A DNA stretch of 64,000 bases from Nitrosomonadales bacterium (GTDB lineage: Bacteria > Pseudomonadota > Gammaproteobacteria > Burkholderiales > Gallionellaceae), in NCBI GenBank assembly GCA_016721605.1, contig JADKHS010000006.1, positions 1-64,000 on the forward strand, given 5' to 3'. Under the pieces are notes generated by a model. It made no database searches and had not been told where the DNA came from. It saw nothing but the letters and a program-made list of their open reading frames with translations. Made by a program: the position numbers and the translations under genes. This document shows positions 1 to 10,992 of the stretch, piece after piece (the stretch's first letter is position 1; every line of letters starts with the position of its first letter).

Positions 1-1349
1 GAAAGCAGGTTGATGAAAACCTGCTTCAACCGGGTTCGATCGGCACTGACATAGAGAGGAATGTCGAATTGGGGAAAGGTCAGTTTGATGCCACGCTGCT
101 CTGCCTGATTTTCAATCATGTTCCGGCATTCGAGCATGACTTCGTCTAGCGCCACCGGTTCTTGCGACATTAACACCTTCCCGGACTCAATCGTCGCAAG
201 ATCGAGAATCTCGTTGATCAAAGTCAGCAAATGCCATCCCGCCTGAAGAATATAGGCTAAGCTATTTTTCTGCGAAGGCGTTATCGACGTGGAATCGGAC
301 TCCATCAGTTGGGCGAACCCGAGGATGGCATTAAGCGGGCTGCGCAGCTCATGGCTCATGCTGGAGAGGAAGTCTGATTTGGCGAGGTTGGCTTTGTCCG
401 CCACCGCTCTGGCATTCTCCAGCTCAATATTCTTTTCTCTCAGCGCCTGGTCCTGGAGGTTACGTTCGGTGACGTCACGCGCTGCTGCGAACACACCCTG
501 TAGCACCTTATCCCGATCGTAGAAAGTGGTTGCATTGTAAGACACGGCAGTTTCCGTGCCATCTCTGGCGCGTGCAGTGAGCTCATAGTCGGTGACTTTT
601 TTTTCGCTCAGCACCAGTTTGATACCCACTTCGGCCAGCTCTGGATCGGTGAAGTAATTTTTGAACGGTGTACCGATCAGCTCGTCTCGCGTGCAACCGG
701 TGAGCGCTTCCATCTGCTTGTTGACGTCTGTAATGATGCCGGACGGATTGGTAGTCATCAGCGCGTCAATGTTGGATTCGATGAGAGAGCGCGTATAGAG
801 CTGCTGGTCATGCAGCCGTTGATCGAGTTTCTTCTGTTCTTCCTTGATCTGCTTGCGCTCGGAATTGTCGGTGCCGATCAGCAGATAGCCGATGACACCC
901 CCATGCACGTCGCGTAGCGCCGTGACCGAAACGACCGCCGGGAAGCGGCTGCCGTCCTTGCGGATGTAGGTCAGTTCGTAGATGTCCTCGATGCCGCGCG
1001 AAGCCTTGAACACCAAGGCCTCGAAGCCCGGCGTGATCGGGGTGCCGAGCTCGGTGCTCAACGCCTTGGCACGCGCGATCACTTCTTGCGGATCGGAAAT
1101 TTCGGCCGGGGTCATCTTGTTAATTACATCTGCGGCCGTATAGCCCAGCATGCGTTCCGCACCGACGTTGAAGATCTGAATGACGCCCTTCGCATCAGTG
1201 GCAATGCTCGAAAAATTGGCGCTGTTGAAAATCGCGTTCTGCAAAGCCCCCGTCTTGAGCAAAACCTCCTTGCGTCGGATCTCGGTGATGCCTTCCGCGG
1301 TGCCAGCGGTGCAATTTGAAATAGCAGGATCGCGGTTTTTTTTGGACAT
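1..1349 (-). CDS. PAS-PAS sensor histidine kinase (C-terminus off the window)
   Basis: A membrane-free sensor kinase of which about 449 residues are visible. Reading from the start at 1349, it has one PAS domain (about residues 35-145), a second PAS domain (about 160-280), a short coiled linker, and a HisKA dimerisation domain whose H-box reads SSMSHELRSPLNAILGF, so the phosphoacceptor His is present. The ATPase domain has only begun when the window ends. The frame is open throughout with no indel. The ATG at 1349 is chosen because the next upstream ATG (1362) is followed at once by a stop. It begins a 318-bp spacer away from glnE. The signal sensed and the partner regulator cannot be told. 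Confidence 0.9.
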   Translation of the reverse strand, partial: MSKKNRDPAISNCTAGTAEGITEIRRKEVLLKTGALQNAIFNSANFSSIATDAKGVIQIFNVGAERMLGYTAADVINKMTPAEISDPQEVIARAKALSTELGTPITPGFEALVFKASRGIEDIYELTYIRKDGSRFPAVVSVTALRDVHGGVIGYLLIGTDNSERKQIKEEQKKLDQRLHDQQLYTRSLIESNIDALMTTNPSGIITDVNKQMEALTGCTRDELIGTPFKNYFTDPELAEVGIKLVLSEKKVTDYELTARARDGTETAVSYNATTFYDRDKVLQGVFAAARDVTERNLQDQALREKNIELENARAVADKANLAKSDFLSSMSHELRSPLNAILGFAQLMESDSTSITPSQKNSLAYILQAGWHLLTLINEILDLATIESGKVLMSQEPVALDEVMLECRNMIENQAEQRGIKLTFPQFDIPLYVSADRTRLKQVFINLL

Positions 1350-1667
1350 GGCTGATTTACATTAAAGTACGAATAAGTTTGGAGGGGGCCGCGCGACCGG
1401 CGGTGCGCAGCTCACCGCAGTTCACTATACAGCTTATTGTTGTTCGTATGATTAACTATATAATTTATTTAATATAATTAGATGGCAACGCAAGGGTGTA
1501 AAGGATACGTGATGAAGCTATGTCGCGCTGTTGGCGTGCATTTAAAACTGACTGCCTAGTTCGTAGAAACATCTTGCGAGTAGAGGGTGAGTTTGGTGGA
1601 GTGTCTCTAATCTCGAAAAACCGAGGTTGGAGTTGGGTTGTTGTGTTTAGTTTTTGTCAGGCGAGCG
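1350..1667. other. Intergenic spacer between kinase and glnE
   Basis: About 320 bp. The part from 1440 to 1490 is very A+T rich and probably holds the promoter of the kinase, which starts at 1349 on the minus strand. I could not pick out a convincing -35/-10 pair, RNA gene or open frame. Confidence 0.5.
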
Positions 1668-4388
1668 CTACTTTTTTTCTTGACAATGTGGCCCTAAGAG
1701 TTCTTCCCATAGCGTAACTACCGATGTGGTATCGACTTCTTTTCTGTCAATTCGACAGGGTGATTGGTTATTCAGGCGCATTTTGTGTTGCAGTGCGCGC
1801 AGGGTGCGGTAGCAGTTACTTGCCGCTTCCGCCAATTCTACTTTTATTAACTCTAGGTTACCGGCGAGCATCAGTAGTGCCAAATTGCCGCTATTGGCAG
1901 TCAATTTTGGCTCGGTGTGGGCATGTGCCAGTATCAAAAATTGCACTATGAATTCGATATCCACCATGCCGCCGCGGTCATGTTTGATATCGAACAAATC
2001 GCTGTCATTTGGATGTGTGTCCAGCATTTTTTGCCGCATTGCCACGATTTCCTGGCGCAGCACATTCAGGTCACGCGGTTTGCACAATACGTTGTTGCGG
2101 ATGATTTCAAATTGCTTACCCACTTGCGCATCTCCGGCACAGAAGCGCGCTCGCGTCAGCGCCTGGTGTTCCCACACCCAAGCGTGATGCTGCTGGTATT
2201 CAGCGAATGCGGGAATGGAGCTGACCATCAGGCCGCTAGCGCCATTCGGGCGCAGGCGTAAATCTATTTCATACAAACGACCCGCTGAGGTATAGCTGCT
2301 TAACAAGGTATTGATGCGCTGAGCCAGTCGGGCGTAGATTTCTGCTGCATCGGGATGCTGGTCGTCGTACAAAAAAATCAGGTCGAGATCGGCAGCGTAG
2401 CCGAGTTCGCGTCCACCCAGCTTGCCATAGGCAATAATGGCAAATTGCGCTTGCTGTTGATGTTTTTTGCGCGCATCACGCCAGCACAGTTGCAACACAT
2501 GGCGCAAAATCAGGTCGGCCAAGTTGCTGAGGTGATCGCTGAGCGTTTCCAACGGCAACAGCCCTTGCAAATCCATTGCCAACAAATGGAATGTTTGGAC
2601 ATGCTGAAACTGACGAAGCACATCCATCTGGCGTTCGGTGTCCGTATTGCAGTGATCGAGTTGCGTCAGCAGTTCTGCATCAAGGGCAAGCCAATCGGGT
2701 GTACGGTAGATTTCACGCGCATCGAGCAATTCATCCAGCAAAATGGGATGCTTAATTAAATATTCGCATGCCCACTCACTGGCGCTGGCAAGTCCGACCA
2801 AACGGGGTAAAACCTTAGGATATTCGGCCAGAAAGGCCAAATAGGAGGCGCGTCGGCTAATGCTTTCTAACAGATTGAGTATGCGTGGCAAAGTTTGGTC
2901 ACGGTTGTTCGGCACAGCACACAGCGTGATGAACTGCGGAATCAGTTTATCCATGCGTTGGCGGCTGGTGTCCGGCAGTTGGCGGTAACGGCCACTGTCA
3001 CGGATATTCAACAGCCGTTCAGCCAAGATGGTTGTGGTTGCATAACCTAATTTGCCAAGGTCATTTTGCAATTCATCCACTTTTAAATTCTCGCGCCAAA
3101 GCGCACTTGCTATCGTGTTATCTTTCTGCGTGCTGAAAATTTGGGCGAACTGATCGCTTACCAACGAGCGGTGGTGGTTTAATTGTTTCAACATGGCGCA
3201 GTAATCTGGATAGCCCATGCCTTCGGCTAGTAACGCCTGGTCTGCAATATTTTTCGGTAAATCTTGAGTTTGCTGGTCATCCAGATATTGCAGGCGATGC
3301 TCCAGATTACGTAAAAATACGTAAGCTGCGCTTAATTCGATTACGGTGTCTGGTGTAAGTTGGCCGTTTTCGCGCAGAAGTTGCAACACTTGCAGGGTGG
3401 GACGGATACGCAGGCTGGCATCGCGTCCGCCCCGTATTAGTTGAAAAACCTGGGCTATGAATTCAATTTCGCGGATGCCGCCTGGCCCTAATTTGATGTT
3501 ATCAATTCGATCGCGGCGCTGCACTTCCTGGCTAATTTGCGCATGCAATTTGCGCATGGATTCGAATGCGCCGAAGTCGAGATATTTGCGGAATATGAAG
3601 GGTTGCACGAGCTGCATGAGTTCTTGTGTAGCGGGATAATCTGCCGGAGAGATTACCCGGGCTTTAATCCAGGCATAACGTTCCCATTCCCGCCCCTGTT
3701 CTACCAGATATTCCTCCATCGCTGCGAAACTCATCACCAGTGGTCCGCTGTCACCATAAGGCCGTAAACGCATGTCCACGCGGAATACATAGCCTTCCTG
3801 GGTTAGTTCGTTAATCAGGTTAATGAGGCGACGCCCCAGGCGGGTAAAAAAATCGTGGTTACTGATACTGCGGGAACCATTGCTGTTGCCGTCTTCCGGG
3901 TAGACAAAAATAAGATCAATATCAGAGGAAACATTGAGTTCCATGCCGCCCAATTTGCCCATGCCAACTACCAGCAATTGTTGCGGCGTGCCGCTCAATG
4001 CGCCTACCGGCTGGCCGTACTGTTGCACCAGGATTTCCATAATGAAGGATTGCGTGCGCTGCACGACCAGCTCTGCCAGTGCAGACATGCAGGTCATTAC
4101 TTCCTCCAGATTGGCTAGCCCGCCCAAATCGCGCGTTAGTAGCTTGAGCATGACGCGCTTGCGCAAACGGCGTATCGCGCGCGACAGTGACTCTTCGTCC
4201 GTAATGGGCATGGTGGTGAGCCATGCCGTCATTTCATCCATATTGCAAGGTTGGGCATAGTGCGCGCACAGCCATGGCAGTAATTCGCTTTCGCTGTCGA
4301 GTAGGCGCTGCGCATATCGACTGCAGCGCACGGCGCGCTGTAAAGCAATGTCAAAATTAGCGGAGAGGGGCGTGATGACGGTATTCAT
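1668..4388 (-). CDS. glnE: Bifunctional glutamine synthetase adenylyltransferase/adenylyl-removing enzyme
   Basis: GlnE adds AMP to, and removes it from, a tyrosine of glutamine synthetase, under control of the P-II signal protein. At 906 residues it is close to the 946 of E. coli. Two nucleotidyltransferase domains are seen, as the family requires: the removase half has SSDIDLIF at residues 154-161, and the adenylyltransferase half has AADLDLIFLYDD near residue 655. Both carry the paired metal-binding aspartates. The helical P-II-responsive region lies between them. The frame is unbroken over 2.7 kb, unlike many genes in this window. The P-II gene (glnK) lies about 10 kb away. Confidence 0.97.
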   Translation of the reverse strand: MNTVITPLSANFDIALQRAVRCSRYAQRLLDSESELLPWLCAHYAQPCNMDEMTAWLTTMPITDEESLSRAIRRLRKRVMLKLLTRDLGGLANLEEVMTCMSALAELVVQRTQSFIMEILVQQYGQPVGALSGTPQQLLVVGMGKLGGMELNVSSDIDLIFVYPEDGNSNGSRSISNHDFFTRLGRRLINLINELTQEGYVFRVDMRLRPYGDSGPLVMSFAAMEEYLVEQGREWERYAWIKARVISPADYPATQELMQLVQPFIFRKYLDFGAFESMRKLHAQISQEVQRRDRIDNIKLGPGGIREIEFIAQVFQLIRGGRDASLRIRPTLQVLQLLRENGQLTPDTVIELSAAYVFLRNLEHRLQYLDDQQTQDLPKNIADQALLAEGMGYPDYCAMLKQLNHHRSLVSDQFAQIFSTQKDNTIASALWRENLKVDELQNDLGKLGYATTTILAERLLNIRDSGRYRQLPDTSRQRMDKLIPQFITLCAVPNNRDQTLPRILNLLESISRRASYLAFLAEYPKVLPRLVGLASASEWACEYLIKHPILLDELLDAREIYRTPDWLALDAELLTQLDHCNTDTERQMDVLRQFQHVQTFHLLAMDLQGLLPLETLSDHLSNLADLILRHVLQLCWRDARKKHQQQAQFAIIAYGKLGGRELGYAADLDLIFLYDDQHPDAAEIYARLAQRINTLLSSYTSAGRLYEIDLRLRPNGASGLMVSSIPAFAEYQQHHAWVWEHQALTRARFCAGDAQVGKQFEIIRNNVLCKPRDLNVLRQEIVAMRQKMLDTHPNDSDLFDIKHDRGGMVDIEFIVQFLILAHAHTEPKLTANSGNLALLMLAGNLELIKVELAEAASNCYRTLRALQHKMRLNNQSPCRIDRKEVDTTSVVTLWEELLGPHCQEKK

Positions 4389-4468
4389 AGAGGGGTCTTA
4401 GGGTTAAACTGTTCATACTTCATGGTTTATTATAAATCTGCTATGCGCGCCTTGGCTTATTTGTTTTC

Positions 4469-7400
4469 ATGGTTACTTGGTTACCCCTTTATATGCTGAG
4501 AGCTTGTGCGAGCTTTTGTTTGCGTTGCTGCAATCGATTAACACGATTTGTGCTGTTCAGTGCAATGCTGTTGTTGTTCGTTGGCGGGGGATTAGTGCTG
4601 ACATTGCGTTACTGGATATTGCCGGATATCGAACGCTATCACGATAACATTAGCGCTATGGTCAGTCACGTTGTCGGTCAGCCAGTGACTATCGGCAAGA
4701 TTGAGGCAGACTGGCAGGGCATTCGCCCGCATCTCTTGTTTACTGATGTGCTTATTCTGGATAAACAGGGGCAAACTTTGCTCGCGTTGCAGCGGGTGGA
4801 CAATGTGGTGTCGTGGATGACAGCCCTGACGGGGCAGGTACGACTATATAGCCTGGAGATTAACCAGCCAGATCTGTTGATCAAGCGGGACGCGCAAGGC
4901 TTGTTGCATATCGCTGGCATGAGGATGTCGAGCAATATCCCCGGCCAGCCTGCGGATCACGGGCTGGCGGATTGGTTACTACACCAAAAACATATTGTGG
5001 TACGTGACGCACGCATTACTTGGCAGGACGAGCGGCGTGCTGCGCCTCCGTTGATATTAAACCAAGTGAATATGCTTATTGAAAACAGAGGGCGCCGTCA
5101 CAGTTTTTCTTTGCGGGCGGAGCCTCCAGCGGAATTGTCTGCGCAACTGGATTTGCGTGGTGATTTTTTCGGTGCCAGCTTTGATAACTTTAATGCTTGG
5201 CGCGGAGAGTTGTATACCCAGCTTGACTATGTCGATGTTGCCGCATGGAATAAATGGGTACCGCTGCCCATTGCCCCCAAACGCGGTAGCGGTGCGTTAC
5301 GCGGTTGGCTGGGTGTCGAAAAGGGCAAGATTAGCCAGTTTACTGCGGATCTGGCACTCGCTGATGTACAGACACAATTGGCCGATGATTTGCCGCTTCT
5401 CGATGTGATCAAACTGCGCGGTCGCGTTGAATGGCATGACGTGGTTCGGGGTTTTGAGATTTCCACGCGAAAATTATCGTTGCAGATGAGTAATGATCTG
5501 ATGTTGCAGCCAATTGATTTATATCTGAATTTTGCAAATTCTGCAGACAAACAACCAGCTAGTGGTGCGGTGCGTGTTAATACGCTGGATATGGGCAGTT
5601 TCACCAGTCTGACCCATTTTCTGCCGTTGACATCTAGTTTGAAGCAGCAGTTGGCTACATTCGCGCCTCAGGGGCGGATTTCCAATGTACAAGCAAAATG
5701 GCAGGGTGATTTTGACAAGTTATTGAATTACGAGATTAAGGCGCGCTTTGACGGATTATCCATACAGCGTTCGGGCAATATCCCGGGATTTACTCGGTTG
5801 AGCGGTCAGTTGGACGGTAACGACGTTAATGGCACGTTGTCGCTGAATATGCACAATTCTGTGGTGGATGCGCCACTGATCATGCCGGAGCCTTTGACAT
5901 TTGATTCGCTCATTGCACAGTTTAGTTGGCAAAAGCATGACCGTGGGATGGAGATCAAGTTTAATAAAGTTTCCATATCCAATGCCGACCTTGCCGGGAA
6001 TTTTTTTGGTAGCTATCAGCTACTACCACAAAGCCCTGGCTTGATTGATTTGACTGTCCATTTGACGCGTGCCGCAGTGCGTCATACTGCCCGATATATT
6101 CCATTGGTTGCTTTAAATAGCGAAGCCAACAACTGGATACGAAATGCCCTGATTGATGGGCAATCGGAGGATTTTAACCTGCGCCTGAAGGGTAATTTGA
6201 AGGACTTCCCATTCGATGGCAACCGTAATGGTTTATTTCAAATCCGGGCGCGTGCAACGGGAGTGGGGGTGGAGTACGCGAAAGGATGGCCTCGCGTGGA
6301 AAACGCTGCTGCGAAATTGGTGATTCAGGGCAAACGGCTCGAGGTGACTGCTCCGACTGCGATGACGGTAGGCGCGGCCTTGAATGATATTAGTGTGGTT
6401 CTGCCGGATATTAAAAACCTTGGTCTACCATTGCAAGTGCGTGGCGAGTCGGTGGGTGAAACAAAGAATGGTCTGAATTTTATTCAGCAAAGCCCGGTGC
6501 GTGAATATATTGATGGTCTTACCGATAACATTACTTCGGGCGGTAATGGCAATCTGAATCTACAGGTGGATATTCCATTGCGCGGTAGTAAGCCGGCAAT
6601 AGTTTCTGGCCGGTATCATTTTATCGACAATGAAGTGAGCTTGGGCAAGGGTGTGCCAATTTTACATAAAGTTAATGGGGATCTATTGTTCAGCGAATCA
6701 TCGGTACGCACGCAGGGCGTTACTATGCAAGTTCTTGGAGGACCAGCCAACCTGACAATACAGAGCAACAAAGGCAGTGCTGTTAATGCCAAAGTGGCTG
6801 GTCGCGCAAATATAGATGTCCTGCGTGATTTAGAGCCACATCCATTGCTCAATTATCTGCATGGTAGCAGCGATTGGGAATCGGAAATTACGGTGTTAAA
6901 AAAACAGGTCAGTTTGCAACTCACTTCCAATTTGGTTGGGTTGGCGTCTGATTTACCCTCGCCCTTTGCAAAGCGCGCTAACGAGATTATTCCACTGCGT
7001 TTCGAGATGAATAGCACGACTCCGCAACAGGATCTGTTATCGGTGCAATATGGCAAGTTGTTCAGTGCGAAATTTTTGCGTTGGGATGAGGGTGGTGATC
7101 GGGTTGTCAAGCGCGGCACGGTAAACTTTGGCAATGCGGGCAAGTGGGTGGAAAAAGATGGCGTTTGGTTAGCCGGCATCATGCCGCAGTTATCGTTGGA
7201 AGGTTGGGGAGCCTTGGCTAGTGCGTCTGAGGGTTTGACACCGGTCAGTGTCGCAGGTGCCGATTTGTTGATCCAGAAAGTCACTGGATATGGCTATATG
7301 GTAGGTGATGTGCGTATCAACGCACGTAATATTAATGGTACGGTAGTTGCGCTATTGGCAGCTAAATCAATTAATGGTGAAGTGAGCTGGCAACCACGGG

Positions 7401-8347
7401 GTAATGGTAAGTTTGGCGCCCGCTTGAAAAATTTGTCTTTGGAGCTGGATCGGGATGAAAACGGCAAAAAGAGAAATGCTGTAGCTCAATCTAATGTAAC
7501 TAAAAAAAATATTGCTAATACAAAACATCCTGCGCTCGACGTGGCAGTGGGTAGTGTCACACTTAATGGCAAGAATCTGGGCAAGTTGGAATTGCTGGCA
7601 CAACAGCATGAGCGTGACTGGCTTTTGGAGAGATTAATTATCACTAACCCAGATGGTGAGTTAACGGCGGATGGCAAATGGCAAACGGCTCCTAGTGGGG
7701 AGCGGACTCAAGTTAATCTCAAGTTGGAAATCAGCGATGCGGGGAAAATTCTTGGTCGTTCCGGCTACCCGAATAGCGTAAAGGACGGCAGCGGAAAATT
7801 AGAAGGAACATTTTCCTGGCTTGGCGCGCCAGCTGAATTTAGCTATGCCACGCTGGATGGCATACTCAATCTGAACACTGGCAAAGGACAGTTTCTGCAA
7901 ATCGAACCGGGTATTGGTAAGTTGCTCAGTATTTTGAGTTTGCAAGCGCTGCCTAAGCGCATTGCGCTGGATTTTACCGATGTGTTTAGCACAGGTTTTA
8001 AATTTGATAGCATCAACGGAGTGGCGCAAGTTAAGAAGGGGGTTCTGTTGACCGATGATTTTAAAATTGAAGGCTCGGCCGCAAAAGTGACTATGAGAGG
8101 GCAGGTGGACCTAAACCATGAAACGCAAAATTTGCGCGTACGCATCCTACCTACTGTGGGAAATACAGCATCCCTGTTGAGTGCGTTTGCCGCTGGCCCG
8201 GCAGTGGGTATTGGGGTTTTTATTGCTAATAAGATACTGCGTGAACCGCTCGATAAGTTGATGTCATTTGAATACAATATTACGGGCGCATGGGCTAACC
8301 CGAATGTAGAGAAGGTAAGTGTAAGCAAGTCTGTTTCGCCACCATAA
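4469..8347 (+). CDS. yhdP: YhdP-family AsmA-like protein (outer-membrane lipid transport)
   Basis: A 1292-residue protein of the YhdP/TIGR02099 family. In E. coli, YhdP is one of three AsmA-like proteins (with TamB and YdbH) thought to bridge the envelope and carry phospholipid to the outer membrane. A single membrane helix lies at about residues 27-50 (FVLFSAMLLLFVGGGLVL), followed by a very long beta-rich periplasmic region and a conserved AsmA_2-type C-terminus near 1130-1270. The family member YdbH is also in this window (39882). The start may be 4469 or the ATG at 4493. It is divergent from glnE with an 80-bp spacer and is followed 27 bp later by the nitrilase-family gene. Confidence 0.93.
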   Translation: MVTWLPLYMLRACASFCLRCCNRLTRFVLFSAMLLLFVGGGLVLTLRYWILPDIERYHDNISAMVSHVVGQPVTIGKIEADWQGIRPHLLFTDVLILDKQGQTLLALQRVDNVVSWMTALTGQVRLYSLEINQPDLLIKRDAQGLLHIAGMRMSSNIPGQPADHGLADWLLHQKHIVVRDARITWQDERRAAPPLILNQVNMLIENRGRRHSFSLRAEPPAELSAQLDLRGDFFGASFDNFNAWRGELYTQLDYVDVAAWNKWVPLPIAPKRGSGALRGWLGVEKGKISQFTADLALADVQTQLADDLPLLDVIKLRGRVEWHDVVRGFEISTRKLSLQMSNDLMLQPIDLYLNFANSADKQPASGAVRVNTLDMGSFTSLTHFLPLTSSLKQQLATFAPQGRISNVQAKWQGDFDKLLNYEIKARFDGLSIQRSGNIPGFTRLSGQLDGNDVNGTLSLNMHNSVVDAPLIMPEPLTFDSLIAQFSWQKHDRGMEIKFNKVSISNADLAGNFFGSYQLLPQSPGLIDLTVHLTRAAVRHTARYIPLVALNSEANNWIRNALIDGQSEDFNLRLKGNLKDFPFDGNRNGLFQIRARATGVGVEYAKGWPRVENAAAKLVIQGKRLEVTAPTAMTVGAALNDISVVLPDIKNLGLPLQVRGESVGETKNGLNFIQQSPVREYIDGLTDNITSGGNGNLNLQVDIPLRGSKPAIVSGRYHFIDNEVSLGKGVPILHKVNGDLLFSESSVRTQGVTMQVLGGPANLTIQSNKGSAVNAKVAGRANIDVLRDLEPHPLLNYLHGSSDWESEITVLKKQVSLQLTSNLVGLASDLPSPFAKRANEIIPLRFEMNSTTPQQDLLSVQYGKLFSAKFLRWDEGGDRVVKRGTVNFGNAGKWVEKDGVWLAGIMPQLSLEGWGALASASEGLTPVSVAGADLLIQKVTGYGYMVGDVRINARNINGTVVALLAAKSINGEVSWQPRGNGKFGARLKNLSLELDRDENGKKRNAVAQSNVTKKNIANTKHPALDVAVGSVTLNGKNLGKLELLAQQHERDWLLERLIITNPDGELTADGKWQTAPSGERTQVNLKLEISDAGKILGRSGYPNSVKDGSGKLEGTFSWLGAPAEFSYATLDGILNLNTGKGQFLQIEPGIGKLLSILSLQALPKRIALDFTDVFSTGFKFDSINGVAQVKKGVLLTDDFKIEGSAAKVTMRGQVDLNHETQNLRVRILPTVGNTASLLSAFAAGPAVGIGVFIANKILREPLDKLMSFEYNITGAWANPNVEKVSVSKSVSPP

Positions 8348-8374
8348 GAAGTAATATACGAAAGAATTGAAGGT

Positions 8375-9235
8375 ATGCAAAATAAAAATGCCACCCAACG
8401 AAATGCTACTGCCCATGCGCAAACTAAAACTTTCAAGGTTGCTGCTGTGCAAATGGCTTCGGGGCCAAATGTTTTGGGGAACCTGGGCGAGGCGCGCCGC
8501 CTGATCGAAAAAGCCGTGGACCAGGGGGCACGCCTGGTTGTATTACCGGAATATTTTCCTATTATGGGATTGAATGATACGGATAAATTGGCGGTGCGCG
8601 AACAAGCAGGTAGCGGCATGATCCAGTCTTTTTTGAGTGAGACTGCACGTGCGCATAAAATCTGGTTGGTTGGCGGTTCCATTCCGTTGGTGGCGGATGC
8701 GCCGGACAAAATGCGTAATGCCTGCTTGGTGTACGATGATAATGGAGAACAGGTAGCGCGTTACGACAAAATTCATTTGTTCAGTCTTGAATTAGGCAAT
8801 GAGCATTACCATGAAGGGCGCATTATTGAGGCAGGTAATCAGGTAGTGGTGGTGGATAGCCCGTTCGGTCGTATTGGTTTGGCGATTTGTTACGATTTGC
8901 GTTTTCCTGAGTTGTTTCGCGCTATGCGCGATGTAAATATCATTGTGCTGCCTTCTGCCTTTACTGAGACCACTGGGAAAATGCATTGGGAGATATTGGT
9001 CCGTGCGCGCGCCATCGAAAATCTGGCTTATGTAGTGGCCGCAGGGCAGGGTGGTTATCACGTCAATGGCCGTGAAACACATGGTAACAGTATGATCGTT
9101 GATCCGTGGGGGAGGGTATTGGATCGGTTGCCACGTGGTTCAGGAGTCGTGGTTGAGGAAATCAATCCGTCCTATCATGCCAGCTTGCGCGCCAGCTTGC
9201 CAGCGTTATCCCACCGAACGCTTACTTCATGTTAG
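8375..9235 (+). CDS. Carbon-nitrogen hydrolase (Nit/omega-amidase-like)
   Basis: A 286-residue nitrilase-superfamily enzyme, which hydrolyses a carbon-nitrogen (amide) bond through a Glu-Lys-Cys triad. All three are visible: Glu59 in LPEYF, Lys in YDKIHLF, and Cys in AICYDLRFPE. The closest functional group by motif is the Nit1/YafV type (deaminated glutathione amidase or omega-amidase), but the substrate is inferred only. About the first 18 residues (QNKNATQRN...) are low complexity, so a later start is possible. In many betaproteobacteria this gene sits between yhdP and tldD, exactly as here. Confidence 0.93.
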   Translation: MQNKNATQRNATAHAQTKTFKVAAVQMASGPNVLGNLGEARRLIEKAVDQGARLVVLPEYFPIMGLNDTDKLAVREQAGSGMIQSFLSETARAHKIWLVGGSIPLVADAPDKMRNACLVYDDNGEQVARYDKIHLFSLELGNEHYHEGRIIEAGNQVVVVDSPFGRIGLAICYDLRFPELFRAMRDVNIIVLPSAFTETTGKMHWEILVRARAIENLAYVVAAGQGGYHVNGRETHGNSMIVDPWGRVLDRLPRGSGVVVEEINPSYHASLRASLPALSHRTLTSC

Positions 9236-9431
9236 TCGTAAGACATTGAGATGCCTTATTATTTTGTGCGGTGAGGAACAGCCTTATATAAAGCCAGTCT
9301 TATTGAAAAGTATTAGGGTTATTTAATGCTGGTGCAGCTTGATGTATAAAAATATGGGTGTCTTTTTACGGTTTTAAATACGCACTTCAATAAAATGAGC
9401 TGAATTTTTCGTAACGATTTTTTAAATTTAT

Positions 9432-10888
9432 ATGGGTTTGACAATGCAAAATAACGATACTGTATTTGGCCTTGCACAGCAGTCACTGCTTGCACCGTAT
9501 GCCCTTGAAACCCGCCATCTGGAGCAAATGTTTTCCAAAATGCTGGCGAATAAAGTGGATTACGCTGACCTGTATTTTCAATACAGTCGTGCTGAAAGCT
9601 GGTCACTTGAAGAAGGTATCGTCAAATCTGGCAGCTTTGGCATAGAGCAAGGCGTAGGCGTGCGAGCAGTGAGTGGTGAAAAAACCGCTTTCGCGTATTC
9701 CGATGACATCAGTTTGGCAGCCTTGGAAAGTGCAGCATTGGCCACACGCGCGATTGCACGGCAGGGTGGGACGCAAACCGTGCCGCTGTTACGTGCCAAC
9801 AGCAACAAACATTTCTATCTGCCACACGACCCCATCGCCAGTTTGAAAGCCGTGGACAAGGTTGCGATGCTGGAACGCCTGGAGCGTTATGCGCGTGCCC
9901 TGGATCCGCGTGTTACTCAGGTAATAGCTGGATTGGCCGGTGAATATGATGTGGTTTTGGTGGCGCGTAGCGATGGTTTGATGAATGCTGACATCCGTCC
10001 ATTGGTCCGTTTATCGGTGCAAGTTATTGTAGAAAGCAATGGCAAGCGTGAGCAAGGTTCATCTGGAGGCGGCGGGCGTTTCGACTATGCTTATTTTACG
10101 GACGAAGTGCTATCTGATTACGCTGCCAAGGCAGTACATCAGGCTGTAATTAACCTGGATGCAAAGCCCGCGCCGGCGGGAAATATGACTGTAGTGCTCG
10201 GTTCCGGTTGGCCTGGTATTTTGCTGCATGAGGCCGTTGGTCACGGTCTCGAAGGTGATTTCAACCGCAAGGGTAGTTCCACTTTGCTGGCCGCATCGGT
10301 GAACGTGTTGCAGCCGAGGGTGTGACGGTAGTGGATGATGGCACGATTGCTAATAGGCGTGGTTCGCTGCAAATGGATGATGAAGGTAATCCTACGCAAT
10401 GCACGGTTTTGATTGAGGACGGCATCCTTAAGGGGTATTTGCAGGACACTTTAAATGCGCGTCTGATGGGCGTACCAATTACTGGTAATGCCCGGCGTGA
10501 ATCTTTTGCGCATCTGCCCATGCCTCGCATGACCAATACTTATATGTTGAATGGCGACAAAGACCCACAAGATATTATTGCTTCAGTCAAACGCGGACTG
10601 TATGCCGCGAAATTTGGTGGGGGGCAGGTGGATATTACTAGCGGCAAGTTTGTGTTTTCCACCGCTGAAGCATACATGATTGAAGACGGTAAAATCACCT
10701 ACCCTGTGAAGGGGGCAACGTTGATTGGTAATGGCCCCGAGGCATTAACCCGTATCTCCATGATAGGCAATGATATGGCGCTTGATCCAGGTGTTGGTGT
10801 TTGTGGCAAGGAAGGCCAGAGCGTGCCGGTAGGTGTGGGTCAGCCAACGGTAAGAATAGATGGGCTGACAGTGGGTGGTACTGCGTAG
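9432..10888 (+). CDS. tldD: TldD metalloprotease (one frameshift)
   Basis: TldD, with TldE/PmbA, forms a zinc protease that degrades unfolded peptides and matures some ribosomal peptides. The zinc motif HEAVGHGLEGD is present. The gene is split into 9432-10325 and 10322-10888. The break lies in the TTT at 10283-10285: restoring one T gives SSTFAGRIGERVAAEG and joins the two parts into about 485 residues, the normal TldD length. The start is 9432 or the ATG at 9444; neither has a strong Shine-Dalgarno. The break most likely reflects a homopolymer error rather than decay, because all conserved blocks are kept on both sides. Confidence 0.92.
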
Positions 10889-10898
10889 GTGTGTCTTA

Positions 10899-10933
10899 AA
10901 AACGTGATGTGCGGTGCATAAATCGCACATCAC
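10899..10933 (-). terminator. Rho-independent terminator of ilvD
   Basis: A perfect 10-bp stem, GTGATGTGCG with CGCACATCAC, around a 10-nt loop (10904-10933). Read on the minus strand it is followed by GTTTTT, a classic U-tract. It lies between the convergent tldD and ilvD genes, so it mainly ends ilvD transcription. Confidence 0.82.
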
Positions 10934-10992
10934 ATCACGCCTATCAAAAAATCTTTAACGATTGAATAAAAATTGGATTAACGTGTCCGCGT

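Noticed and set aside
1520..1717. Plus-strand frame overlapping the end of glnE
   Set aside because: It runs antisense to glnE and shows no family or start signal.
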